DNA of 8,313 nucleotides, taken from positions 1 through 8,313 of the forward strand of contig DASQVO010000289.1 of the NCBI GenBank assembly GCA_035640715.1, written 5' to 3'. Position numbers and translations under genes: made by a program. This stretch comes from DASQVO01 sp035640715. GTDB taxonomy: Bacteria > Actinomycetota > Actinomycetes > Streptosporangiales > Streptosporangiaceae. The notes below the pieces were generated by a model. The model saw only the letters and a list, made by a program, of their open reading frames with translations, was not told the origin of the DNA and searched no databases. Below are positions 1 through 6,447 of the stretch, piece by piece (the first letter of the stretch is position 1; each line of letters opens with the position of its first letter).

Positions 1-509
1 GCGAAGCAGCGCAGGAAGGCGTACTGGAAGCAGGCACCGAGCAACAGCGAAGCGGCCGCGTCGCAGTCAGCCCCGGGACGGATCCGGCCGTGCTTCTGCT
101 CGGCACTCAGGTACCGGGCCACCGCTTCGACGGGCCGGTGCGGGCCGCCGCCGCGCTGGGTGACGGCGGCCCGGTGCGCCGCGAGCAGTTCCGGCTCGGA
201 GAAGATGGACGCGCTCATCGGGAAGCTCGCCTCGTAGAAGGCGATCGCACTGCGAGCGGTGGCGGCGAGCCGGTCCCGGAGCACACCCTGGCCGGCATCA
301 GCAGTGAGCTCCGCGAGCACCGGGCCCAGCGGCGGCAGGCGCTCGTGCAGCACGGCCAGGAACAGATCGGACTTGTCCTGGAAGTGCTTATAGAGGGTGG
401 CCTCGGAGAAGCCGGCCGCCCGGGCGATTTCCCTGGTCGTCGTGCGGGCGAAGCCGCGCGTCCGCATGACGAGGGCCGCCGCGTCGAGGATCCGGTCCCG
501 CGTTCCCAA
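1..509 (-). CDS. TetR/AcrR-family transcriptional repressor (C-terminus beyond window)
   Basis: A DNA-binding repressor whose C-terminal domain normally binds a small ligand. The 169 visible residues begin MGTRDRILDAAALVM and continue with a classic TetR helix-turn-helix at about residues 23-44 (TTTREIARAAGFSEATLYKHF), followed by DKSDLFLAVL. The rest is helical and divergent, as usual for the ligand-binding half; a TetR_C-type end is cut off by the window edge. The start chosen is TTG at 507-509, because AAGGGGGA lies just upstream on this strand and the TetR frame has a stop (TGA) eight codons before it. The nearby ATG at 511-513 is in another frame. The gene is divergent from the NAD(P)-binding oxidoreductase at 650, and two palindromes lie between them, so autoregulation and control of that gene are likely (inference). 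The family call is secure; the ligand is unknown. Confidence 0.93.
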   Translation of the reverse strand, partial: MGTRDRILDAAALVMRTRGFARTTTREIARAAGFSEATLYKHFQDKSDLFLAVLHERLPPLGPVLAELTADAGQGVLRDRLAATARSAIAFYEASFPMSASIFSEPELLAAHRAAVTQRGGGPHRPVEAVARYLSAEQKHGRIRPGADCDAAASLLLGACFQYAFLRCF

Positions 510-518
510 CCATCCCCC

Positions 519-549
519 TTGACAGGTGAGTGATCACTTACCCATCCTA
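519..549. promoter_or_regulatory. Overlapping divergent promoter elements
   Basis: On the + strand TTGACA (519-524) is a perfect -35 box, with a weak -10 (CATCCT, 543-548) after an 18-base spacer. On the - strand TAGGAT (549-544) matches the actinobacterial -10 type, but no good -35 is seen for it. The two -10 elements overlap, giving back-to-back promoters for the oxidoreductase (rightward) and tetR (leftward). The + strand -35 box overlaps the tetR ribosome-binding site. Box matches are seen directly; promoter activity is inferred. Confidence 0.45.
526..541. promoter_or_regulatory. Probable TetR operator 1
   Basis: GTGAGTGATCACTTAC is a 16-base palindrome with one mismatched pair; its core AGTGATCACT (529-538) is perfect. 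Length and symmetry fit a TetR-dimer operator. It fills the spacer between the + strand -35 box (519-524) and -10 (543-548), so a bound repressor would block the rightward promoter. It also covers the expected start point of leftward tetR transcription. Binding by the adjacent TetR protein is inferred from position. Confidence 0.65.
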
Positions 550-575
550 GTGGTGAGTAAACACTTACTTACCAC
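550..575. promoter_or_regulatory. Probable TetR operator 2
   Basis: This 26-base inverted repeat has arms GTGGTGAGTAA (550-560) and TTACTTACCAC (565-575) with one mismatched pair and four central bases. Inside it GTGAGTAAACACTTAC (553-568) keeps the GTGAGT and ACTTAC ends of operator 1, with a more degenerate centre. The centres of the two 16-base sites are 27 bases apart, about two and a half helical turns. The repeated half-sites support two repressor dimers on this spacer. Activity is inferred. Confidence 0.6.
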
Positions 576-649
576 TGCTAAGGCCCGGCCGGCTGGCCGA
601 CGTGAGGTGGCCAGATGAAACAGAACACCAATCAGGACGGGGAGTAGAC

Positions 650-1279
650 ATGAGGCTGACTGTCTTCGGTGCCACCGGAGGGATCGGAACGCAGGTGGTC
701 AGGCAAGCCCTGGATGCCGGGCACAAGGTGGTCGCGGTGGTCAGGGACCCGGCCCGCCTCGCGGTGCCCGCCCGTCCGGAGCTCCAGGTGACCAGCGCGG
801 ACGTCATGGATCCGGAGGCCATCAGGCCGGCGGTCGAGGGGGCCGACGCGGTCGTCTCCGCGCTGGGCCCGCGCCGGGGCGGCCCGGTGACCGTGTGTTC
901 CGACGGCGTCCGCAGCATCCTGCAGGCGATGGAGAAGACGGGGGTCCGCCGCATCGCGGTGGTCAGCGCGAGCGGCTTCTTCACTGAGCCGGACGAAGCC
1001 CTGATCAACCGGCTCATCGCCAAGCCGCTCCTGCAGCGCATCCTGCGCGAGGGCGCGGCGGACATCCGGCGCATGGAGCAGGAGGTCCGCGCAAGCACGG
1101 CCGAATGGACGCTCATGCGCCCGCCCCGGCTAACCAACGGAGCTCGCCGGGGCCGCTACCGCACCATGATTGACCGCAACATCGGTATGTCGATCTCCCG
1201 CGCCGACGTCGCCGACGCCATCCTGAACGCACTCGGCAACCCGGCCACCGTCGGCCACACCGTCGGTATCGGCTACTGA
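650..1279 (+). CDS. NAD(P)-binding Rossmann-fold oxidoreductase (NAD(P)H-binding / NmrA-like, atypical SDR)
   Basis: A 209-residue single-domain protein. It opens with MRLTVFGATGGIGTQVV, the GxxGxxG dinucleotide-binding loop at residues 7-13. R32 in VVAVVRDP follows the second strand, where an Arg often favours NADP. Later family motifs are VVSALGP, the strand RRIAVVSASGFF, WTLMRPPRLTNG, and ISRADVADAILNAL near the end. The length fits the small NAD(P)H-binding family (flavin/biliverdin reductase B-like, YwnB-like), which lacks the classical SDR YxxxK active site; none is seen here. The start is ATG 650, preceded by GGGGAG at a good distance. A longer reading from GTG 602 is open but adds residues unlike the fold. 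It is divergent from tetR and probably repressed by it through the two operators. Substrate unknown; it could be a reductase or a redox-sensing regulator. It acts in the cytoplasm. Confidence 0.9.
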   Translation: MRLTVFGATGGIGTQVVRQALDAGHKVVAVVRDPARLAVPARPELQVTSADVMDPEAIRPAVEGADAVVSALGPRRGGPVTVCSDGVRSILQAMEKTGVRRIAVVSASGFFTEPDEALINRLIAKPLLQRILREGAADIRRMEQEVRASTAEWTLMRPPRLTNGARRGRYRTMIDRNIGMSISRADVADAILNALGNPATVGHTVGIGY

Positions 1280-1296
1280 GCCCGGCGACGAGGAGA

Positions 1297-1334
1297 GCGG
1301 CGCGCCGCAGGGCGAGGGGAGGCGGCGCGCCGCC
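1297..1334. terminator. GC-rich double palindrome, probable bidirectional terminator
   Basis: Two perfect palindromes, GCGGCGCGCCGC (1297-1308) and GGCGGCGCGCCGCC (1321-1334), share a 12-base core. Each can fold on itself, or the two copies can pair into a 12-bp stem with a loop of about 13 bases. They lie between the ends of two convergent genes, 18 bases after the stop at 1277-1279 and 25 bases after the leftward stop at 1359-1361. There is no T-run, as is common for actinobacterial hairpin terminators. The function is inferred from position and stability. Confidence 0.5.
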
Positions 1335-1358
1335 GCTTCGGGGCGGCCGGCGGGCGGG

Positions 1359-1700
1359 CTAGCCGTCCACCACGCTGCCGTACACCGGCAGCATCGGGGC
1401 GATCCCCGAGTGCTCCAGCAGCCGCGCCACCGCTGGCTGCGGGGACACCAGCATCAGGACCCCGCCCGCGTAGTCCAGCACCCGGCTCGCCCAGACGATC
1501 ACCAGCAGGGCCACGGAGTCCATGGATTCCAGGCCGGAGAGCTCCACCACGAGCCGGCGCGGCCCTTTCCGCGCCTCGGCCATCAGCGCGTCTTCCAGGT
1601 CTCCGCGCACCGAAGCATCCGCATGCCCGGTCAGTGCCACCACCGTGCACGATTCACCGGCATACTCACCGGCCGATACCGACGCGCTCAGCAGGCCCAC
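1359..1700 (-). CDS. STAS-domain anti-sigma factor antagonist
   Basis: A 113-residue protein that is a single STAS domain of the SpoIIAA/RsbV type. In partner switching such a protein binds an anti-sigma kinase when unphosphorylated and frees a sigma factor. Visible signs are the first strand (CTVVALTGHADAS), then RRLVVELSGLESMDSVALLVIV, then GGVLMLVSPQPAVARLLEHSGI and the C-terminal MLPVYGSV. D61-S62 align with the Asp and phospho-Ser of the family DSSGL/DSTGL motif, so the phosphorylation site is kept, but the next residues are V-A instead of S/T-G. The start is GTG 1700, the first possible start after an in-frame stop, with GAGGG about nine bases upstream. It stands alone: no kinase or sigma factor is adjacent. 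The SpoIIE-type phosphatase at 6448 on the other strand is a candidate partner (inference). Confidence 0.88.
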   Translation of the reverse strand: MGLLSASVSAGEYAGESCTVVALTGHADASVRGDLEDALMAEARKGPRRLVVELSGLESMDSVALLVIVWASRVLDYAGGVLMLVSPQPAVARLLEHSGIAPMLPVYGSVVDG

Positions 1701-1933
1701 GCCCCACCGCCCTCATCCGTGCAATGAAGATCCAGACTTCAGATGATGAGGGGTCCGGTCCGCCGCAAGTGTCCGCGCCAGGTCCCAGGCAGAAACGAAC
1801 GCGCAACGGGCATGCGTCATCCCGGAGGGCCTAACCCCTCACGGCTGACTGCACAACCGTCCCGGAAACTTTACGCCCGCCGCTTTCGGCCTGTCCAGCG
1901 CTGGGGCGCCGGAGCTGTCTAAGGTGAGATGCC
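1701..1933. promoter_or_regulatory. Divergent spacer between the STAS and DUF72 genes
   Basis: These 233 bases must hold the leftward STAS promoter and the rightward DUF72 promoter. I see no convincing -35/-10 pair on either strand. A perfect 10-base palindrome, CCAGCGCTGG, sits at 1895-1904, about 30 bases before the DUF72 start. AAGGTGAG at 1921-1928 is a good ribosome-binding site for that gene. No coding region in it is credible; the short open frames here have no upstream signal and no family resemblance. Confidence 0.4.
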
Positions 1934-2725
1934 ATGCCCTTGCTGATCGGCACCTCCGGGTGGCAGTACCGCGACTGGCGCGGCGTGCTGTACCCGCCGG
2001 GGGTGCCGCAGCGCCTGTGGCTGGAGCATTATGCCGGGCAGTTCGCCACCGTCGAGAACAACAACGCCTTCTACCGGCTGCCGTCCCGGGAGACCTTCAC
2101 GGCATGGGCGGCGCGCACGCCGCCGGGCTTCGTGATGGCCGTGAAGGCAAGCCGGTACCTCACCCACATCCGGCGGCTGCGTGAGCCGGCCGAACCGGTG
2201 GCCCGCCTGCTGGGCGCGGCAACCGGGCTCGGCGCCGCGCTCGGGCCGGTGCTGCTGCAACTGCCGCCAACGTGGAAGGCGGACCTGGGCCTGCTGGAGG
2301 AATGCCTCGCCGAGTTCCGCAGGATCGGTCCCGGGAACCTGCGGGTCGCGGTCGAGATGCGCCATGAATCCTGCTGGACCAGCGAGATGCGGGAGATCCT
2401 CGCCGCCCGCGGTGCCGCGCTCGCGTGGACGGACCGGCTCGGGTCCCCGGCCGGGCCGTTGTGGCGCACCACCGACTGGGGATACCTGCGGCTGCATGAG
2501 GGCCCGGCGGCGCCGTGGCCCCGCTACCGGAACTCGGACCTGCGCGCCTGGGCGGACAGGATCTCCGCGGCGTGGCCGGATGGCAGCGACTGCTACGTGT
2601 ATTTCAACAATGACCCCGGCGGCGCAGCGGTCTATGATGCCGTCGCGTTCGCCGGCCTCGCCCGCGACGGCGGCCACGTGGTTTCCCGTACGCCGGCCCA
2701 GCTTCGGCCGCCGGCCGCCTCGTAG
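1934..2725 (+). CDS. DUF72 / YecE-family protein
   Basis: A 263-residue protein with the full set of DUF72 motifs: GTSGWQYRDW (residues 6-15) followed by YPPG, VENNNAFYRLP (40-50), VKASRYLTH (70-78), LLQLPP (107-112), VEMRHESCW (140-148), YLRLHEG (184-190) and YVYFNNDPGGAA (221-232). The family is a TIM barrel found in bacteria and archaea whose reaction is not established; from memory, a structural likeness to endonuclease IV has been noted for one member, which does not prove activity. Length is normal for the family and all motifs are present, so it should be functional. The start is ATG 1934 after AAGGTGAG, five bases away. No signal peptide or membrane segment is seen, so it is cytoplasmic. 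It is divergent from the STAS gene and ends 16 bases from the tail of the hybrid kinase gene. No functional tie to either neighbour is evident. Confidence 0.92.
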   Translation: MPLLIGTSGWQYRDWRGVLYPPGVPQRLWLEHYAGQFATVENNNAFYRLPSRETFTAWAARTPPGFVMAVKASRYLTHIRRLREPAEPVARLLGAATGLGAALGPVLLQLPPTWKADLGLLEECLAEFRRIGPGNLRVAVEMRHESCWTSEMREILAARGAALAWTDRLGSPAGPLWRTTDWGYLRLHEGPAAPWPRYRNSDLRAWADRISAAWPDGSDCYVYFNNDPGGAAVYDAVAFAGLARDGGHVVSRTPAQLRPPAAS

Positions 2726-2739
2726 TGGCGAGGCGCGCC

Positions 2740-2758
2740 GGCTAGCGGCGGCCTAGCC
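2740..2758. terminator. Small hairpin at the convergent gene ends
   Basis: GGCTAG (2740-2745) and CTAGCC (2753-2758) form a perfect 6-bp stem with a 7-base loop. It lies 15 bases after the DUF72 stop and overlaps the stop and last codons of the leftward kinase gene. Only 16 bases separate the two stops, so any terminator must overlap coding sequence. The stem is short and lacks a T-run; this is a weak call. Confidence 0.28.
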
Positions 2759-5700
2759 AGCGCTCCATGCAAGTGAGCAGTTCTTCGGTATCGACGGGCT
2801 TGGTGACATAGTCGCTGGCCCCTGCGGCCAGGCTCTTCTCCCGGTCCCCCTGCATGGCGCGTGCGGTCACCACGATGATCGGCAGGCCGGCGAACTGGGG
2901 CATCTGGCGTATCGCGGCCATCGTTGCGTACCCGTCCATCTCGGGCATCATCACGTCCATCAGGATGAGATCGACGTCGGCCTCACTGAGCAGGGTGCTG
3001 ATTCCCTTACGTCCATCCGGTGCGTACAGCACGGTCATCCCGTACGACTCCAGCGAGCTGGTGATCGCGAACACGTTGCGTGCGTCGTCGTCGATGACCA
3101 GGACTTTCTTACCGCGCAGCGCATCGTGTCCGGACGCCGGGGGCGGCGCTGCCACGGCCGCCGCCCCGCCGTGTTGTTCATCCGCGAGCGGCGGGATCTG
3201 GTCCGGCTGCACCGCCGACAGGCGCAGGGTGATGCGCTCGCGCAGCTCGTCAAGCGATGGCAGTAGCTCAAGTGCCAGGTCCCCGAACCGCAGCCGCGCC
3301 AGCCGGGCCTGTGCCCCCTCCAGCTCGTCCCTGGTGTGCGCGAGCACCGGCAGGTCTGCCAGGCCAGGCTCGCCCTGAAGCTGATCGAGGAAGGCGAACG
3401 CCGACGCATCGGGAAGCCCGAGGTCGAGGACGACGCACCGGTGCGGGGCCGACCTCAATGCCTCGATGGCCTCATCTGGGCTGGTGGCCGTCTCGACGAG
3501 AACCGGCCGGTGAATGTCGGCGAGGTCGGATGCTGCGCTGTAGGCGAGCAGGGTGAGCAGGCCACCGCGGGCGCTTTCCAGCACGAGCAGCCGGTGCTGC
3601 GACGCCGTGCGGACGGCTTCAGGCGTGTGCCGGTGAAGCTCGCCATCAGACGTGGCCACGATGGCCTCGGCGTCCGCGGCGGCACGGCCATCATCCGCGG
3701 CGCTGGCGGCGTCTTCCTTCGCGCCGGGCAGGGAGCACGGTACGTAGAGGGTGAACGTGCTTCCCCGGCCCAGCTCACTGTCGGCCGTGATATCACCGCC
3801 GAGCAGCGCGCCGACCTCGCGGGCGATGGACAGCCCAAGGCCGGTGCCGCCGTAGCGGCGGCTGAGGGTGCCGTCACCCTGCTGGAAGGCACCGAAGATC
3901 GTCGGCAGGTTCTCCGGCGCGATGCCGATGCCGGTGTCGGTCACGGAGAACTCGACAACCGTGCCGCCCTCCGGCGCGCGCCGGTCCGCCACGCCGACCC
4001 GTAGCACGACGCTGCCGCTCGAGGTGAACTTGACGGCGTTCGACAGCAGGTTGCCGAGAACCTGGCGTAGCCGCTGCCGGTCGGTGAACATCTCGCTGGG
4101 TGCATCGGCCGTCGACTCGATCGCAAAGTTCAGGCCCTTTTCCGCGGTGAGCGGCCGGAAGGTGGCGTGGATGTCTTCCAGCAGCGCGCTCAGGGGGAAG
4201 TGCTCCGGGTGGATGTCCATCCGCCCGGCCTCGACCTCGGACAGATCGAGGATGTCGTTGATGAGCTGGAGCAGGTCCGAGCCCGCTGAGTGAATGACGT
4301 TGGCGTATTCGACCTGCTTGGCGGTGAGGTTCCGGCCGGGGTTCTGGGCGAGCAGCCGGGCCAGGATCAGCAGGCTGTTGAGCGGTGTACGCAGCTCGTG
4401 CGACATGTTCGCGAGGAACTGCGACCTGTACTTCAACGCCAGGGCGAGCTGCCGGGCGCGTTCCTCGATTTCCTGCCTGGCCTGCTCGATTTCGGCGTTC
4501 TTGGTCTCGATGTCGCGGTTCTGCCTGGCCAGCAGGGCCGCCTTGTCCTCGAGCTCGGCGTTGGACCGCTGGAGCTCCTCCTGCTGGGCCTGGAGTTCCA
4601 CGGACCGGGCCTGCAGCTCCGCCGCCAGCCGCTGCGACTCGTCCAGCAGGGCGTCCGTCCGCGCGTTGGCGATGATCGTGTTGACGTTGACCCCGAGGGT
4701 CTCCGTCAGCTGCTCGAGGAAGTCGGTCTGCACCTTGGTGAACTTCGTGAACGAGGCCAGCTCGATGACGCCGAGCACCTGGTCCTCGAACAGGATCGGG
4801 AGCACCGCGAGGTTGGCGGGCCCGGCTTCGCCCAGCCCGGAGCTGATCTTGACGTATCCCTCCGGGAGGTCATCGATGACGATGGACCGCTTGCTCTTGG
4901 CCACCTGGCCGATCAGCGACTGGCCGAGCCGGTACTGCAGCGGGGCCTCCTTGTCGGCCCGCAGGCCGTAGCCGGCGATGAGCCGCAGCCGGGTCTCACC
5001 CCCGTCGGTCTCGCTGAGGAAGAAGGTGCCGTGCTGGGCGCCGACGAGCGGGGACAGCTCGTCCATGATCAGCTCGGCGATCACGGTCAGATCGCGGTGG
5101 CCCTGCATCATGCCGGCGATCCGGGCGAGGTTGGTCTTCAGCCAGTCTTGCTCCTGGTTGGCCTGGATGGTCTCGCGCAGGGACTGCACCATGGCGTTGA
5201 TGTTGTCCTTGAGCTCGGCGACCTCGCCCTGGGCCTCCACCGAGATCGACCGGGTCAGGTCACCGGAGGCGACCGCGCTGGTCACCTCGGCGATCGCGCG
5301 GACCTGGCGGGTCAGGTTCCCGGCCAGCTCGTTCACGTTCTCGGTCAGCCGCTTCCAGGTGCCGGAGACCCCTTCGACCTCGGCCTGGCCGCCCAGCCGT
5401 CCCTCGCTGCCGACCTCGCGGGCCACCCGGGTGACCTCCGCGGCGAACGCCGAGAGCTGGTCCACCATCGTGTTGATGGTGGTCTTCAGCTCCAGAATCT
5501 CGCCGCGCGCATCCACGTCGATCTTCTTGCTCAGGTCGCCCTGCGCGACCGCCGTGGTGACCTGGGCGATGTTACGGACCTGGCTGGTCAGGTTGTTCGC
5601 CATCGAGTTGACGTTGTCGGTCAGGTCCTTCCACGTGCCCGCGACGTTCGGCACGGTGGCCTGGCCGCCGAGGATGCCTTCGGTGCCGACCTCGCGGGCC

Positions 5701-6176
5701 ACCCGCGTCACTTCCCCGGCGAATGCGGACAGCTGGTCCACCATCGTGTTGATGGTGTTCTTGAGCTCCAGGATCTCCCCGCGCGCATCAACGGTGATCT
5801 TCTGGGTCAGGTCGCCCTTGGCCACCGCCGTCGCCACCTCGGCGATGTCGCGCACCTGGCCGGTAAGGTTCCCGGCCATGGCGTTGACGGAGTCGGTCAG
5901 GTCCTTCCAGGTACCGGACACGTCCGGGATGTCGGCCTGGCCGCCGAGCTTGCCCTCGGTTCCCACCTCGCGGGCCACCCGCGTCACCTCGGAGGTGAAC
6001 AGGTCGAGCTGGTCAGCCATGCTGTTGAAAACGGTGGCTATCTCGTCCATCAGCGGGTCGCCGGTCTCCGGCAGGCGGGTGCTGAAATCGCCGCCGCGCA
6101 CGGCCGTCAGGCCGGCCAGAAGTTGTTCAAGCCCCGACCCGTCTAGCTTGCGGCCCCTGTGCGTGACATCGGTCAT
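2742..6176 (-). CDS. Soluble hybrid histidine kinase: HAMP repeats-GAF-HisKA-HATPase-REC-REC
   Basis: A 1144-residue sensor kinase that should autophosphorylate on His and pass phosphate to its own receiver. Order: HAMP repeats, about 14-338, with a 92-residue period starting at 62, 154 and 246; GAF, about 362-507; Gln/Glu-rich coiled coil, about 508-590; HisKA with SHELRTPLN, phospho-His H593; HATPase with N713 (N box), DTGIGI from D747 (G1), FGAFQQGD (F box) and GGTGLGL at 776-782 (G2). A degenerate receiver (about 860-987) keeps D918 but lacks the acidic pair and the Lys. The last receiver (about 1024-1144) is intact, with IDDD at 1028-1031, D1074 in LMDVMMPEMDG and K1126 in TKP. No membrane segment is seen, so it is probably cytoplasmic and senses through GAF/HAMP. 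The start is ATG 6176, preceded by GGGAG five bases away; the frame stays open to GTG 6245 (23 more residues), which has no ribosome-binding site. No Hpt protein or response regulator is adjacent, so the next phosphate acceptor is unknown. Confidence 0.95.
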   Translation of the reverse strand: MTDVTHRGRKLDGSGLEQLLAGLTAVRGGDFSTRLPETGDPLMDEIATVFNSMADQLDLFTSEVTRVAREVGTEGKLGGQADIPDVSGTWKDLTDSVNAMAGNLTGQVRDIAEVATAVAKGDLTQKITVDARGEILELKNTINTMVDQLSAFAGEVTRVAREVGTEGILGGQATVPNVAGTWKDLTDNVNSMANNLTSQVRNIAQVTTAVAQGDLSKKIDVDARGEILELKTTINTMVDQLSAFAAEVTRVAREVGSEGRLGGQAEVEGVSGTWKRLTENVNELAGNLTRQVRAIAEVTSAVASGDLTRSISVEAQGEVAELKDNINAMVQSLRETIQANQEQDWLKTNLARIAGMMQGHRDLTVIAELIMDELSPLVGAQHGTFFLSETDGGETRLRLIAGYGLRADKEAPLQYRLGQSLIGQVAKSKRSIVIDDLPEGYVKISSGLGEAGPANLAVLPILFEDQVLGVIELASFTKFTKVQTDFLEQLTETLGVNVNTIIANARTDALLDESQRLAAELQARSVELQAQQEELQRSNAELEDKAALLARQNRDIETKNAEIEQARQEIEERARQLALALKYRSQFLANMSHELRTPLNSLLILARLLAQNPGRNLTAKQVEYANVIHSAGSDLLQLINDILDLSEVEAGRMDIHPEHFPLSALLEDIHATFRPLTAEKGLNFAIESTADAPSEMFTDRQRLRQVLGNLLSNAVKFTSSGSVVLRVGVADRRAPEGGTVVEFSVTDTGIGIAPENLPTIFGAFQQGDGTLSRRYGGTGLGLSIAREVGALLGGDITADSELGRGSTFTLYVPCSLPGAKEDAASAADDGRAAADAEAIVATSDGELHRHTPEAVRTASQHRLLVLESARGGLLTLLAYSAASDLADIHRPVLVETATSPDEAIEALRSAPHRCVVLDLGLPDASAFAFLDQLQGEPGLADLPVLAHTRDELEGAQARLARLRFGDLALELLPSLDELRERITLRLSAVQPDQIPPLADEQHGGAAAVAAPPPASGHDALRGKKVLVIDDDARNVFAITSSLESYGMTVLYAPDGRKGISTLLSEADVDLILMDVMMPEMDGYATMAAIRQMPQFAGLPIIVVTARAMQGDREKSLAAGASDYVTKPVDTEELLTCMERWLGRR
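5189..5993 (-). repeat. Tandem 276-bp HAMP-encoding repeat inside the kinase gene
   Basis: The coding sequence repeats with a period of exactly 276 bp (92 residues): EVTRVAREVG recurs at codons beginning near 5990, 5714 and 5438, each followed by LGGQA, GTWK, LT-NVN-like, NLT-QVR, AVA-GDL and GEI/V-ELK elements. At DNA level the first two full units share long exact blocks, for example a 27-base identity between 5455-5481 and 5731-5757. The third unit has diverged more toward its end (SVEAQGEVAELKDNIN). Such units are pairs of HAMP helices linked by connectors and transmit conformational change along a rod-like stack. The repeat points to expansion by duplication inside the gene and could allow copy-number change by recombination. 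Confidence 0.9.
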
Positions 6177-6447
6177 CGGCACTCCCGCTTCCTCGGCGGC
6201 CCGCATCTCGCGGCCCAGACCACATACTTCCGCCAGGGCGGCCACATATCGATCGTAGGCCTGCGAAAGGCGGATCCATCCCTGTCACGACGCATAATAT
6301 TTGCCGTAGGGCAACATTACTGACACTAGCCGGCGGAGTCACGGGTACACGGCAGTTCAACGCTCGCATACCCTGCGTGAGCAGAGAAGATGACAATCTG
6401 CGGTCTGCTCCGGCCCGGGTCGCCGACGTCAGGAAGGTCGGGTAACT
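6177..6447. promoter_or_regulatory. Divergent control region between hybrid kinase and ANTAR-phosphatase
   Basis: About 270 bases between the two chosen starts must hold promoters in both directions. A patch at about 6292-6322 (CATAATAT and neighbours) is much richer in A and T than its surroundings, but I find no -35/-10 pair good enough to assign. Within it TTGCC-GTAG-GGCAA (6301-6314) is a perfect inverted repeat with four central bases. Further right are GAGCAGA/TCTGCTC (6379-6385 and 6404-6410) and CCGAC/GTCGG (6423-6427 and 6437-6441). No credible small gene is seen. Confidence 0.5.
6379..6441 (+). promoter_or_regulatory. Possible structured mRNA leader of the ANTAR-phosphatase gene
   Basis: The left arm GCAGA (6381-6385) can pair with TCTGC at 6397-6401 or, as GAGCAGA (6379-6385), with TCTGCTC at 6404-6410. 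The two pairings exclude each other. Downstream, CCGAC (6423-6427) pairs with GTCGG (6437-6441), leaving the Shine-Dalgarno-like AGGAAG (6431-6436) in a 9-base loop, with the GTG start six bases after the stem. This could modulate translation or transcription; short stems are common in GC-rich DNA, so it is tentative. Confidence 0.3.

Noticed and set aside
90..533. A + strand open frame of 147 codons opposite tetR
   Set aside because: It is antisense to a clear TetR helix-turn-helix gene and has no family resemblance.
565..1137. A - strand open frame opposite the oxidoreductase gene
   Set aside because: It is a shadow of the Rossmann-fold gene: Ser/Arg/Thr-rich with no motifs.
1634..1834. 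Short + strand open frame across the STAS start and the following spacer
   Set aside because: It overlaps the STAS gene start antisense, has no ribosome-binding site and is low in complexity.
4290..6146. A long + strand open frame (618 codons) antisense to the hybrid kinase
   Set aside because: It lies wholly opposite the HAMP, GAF and coiled-coil coding sequence, its protein is repetitive and low in complexity, it matches no family, and such shadow frames are expected in GC-rich coding DNA. The same applies to the frame at 4978-6258.
6177..6245. Extension of the hybrid kinase to GTG 6245
   Set aside because: The frame is open, but there is no ribosome-binding site before the GTG, whereas ATG 6176 has GGGAG at the right distance. 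It remains possible but less likely.
6440..6445. GGGTAA, resembling the -10 of a SigB/SigF-type promoter
   Set aside because: It lies only two bases before the GTG start, so transcription would begin inside the gene, and no GTTT-like -35 is present at the right distance.
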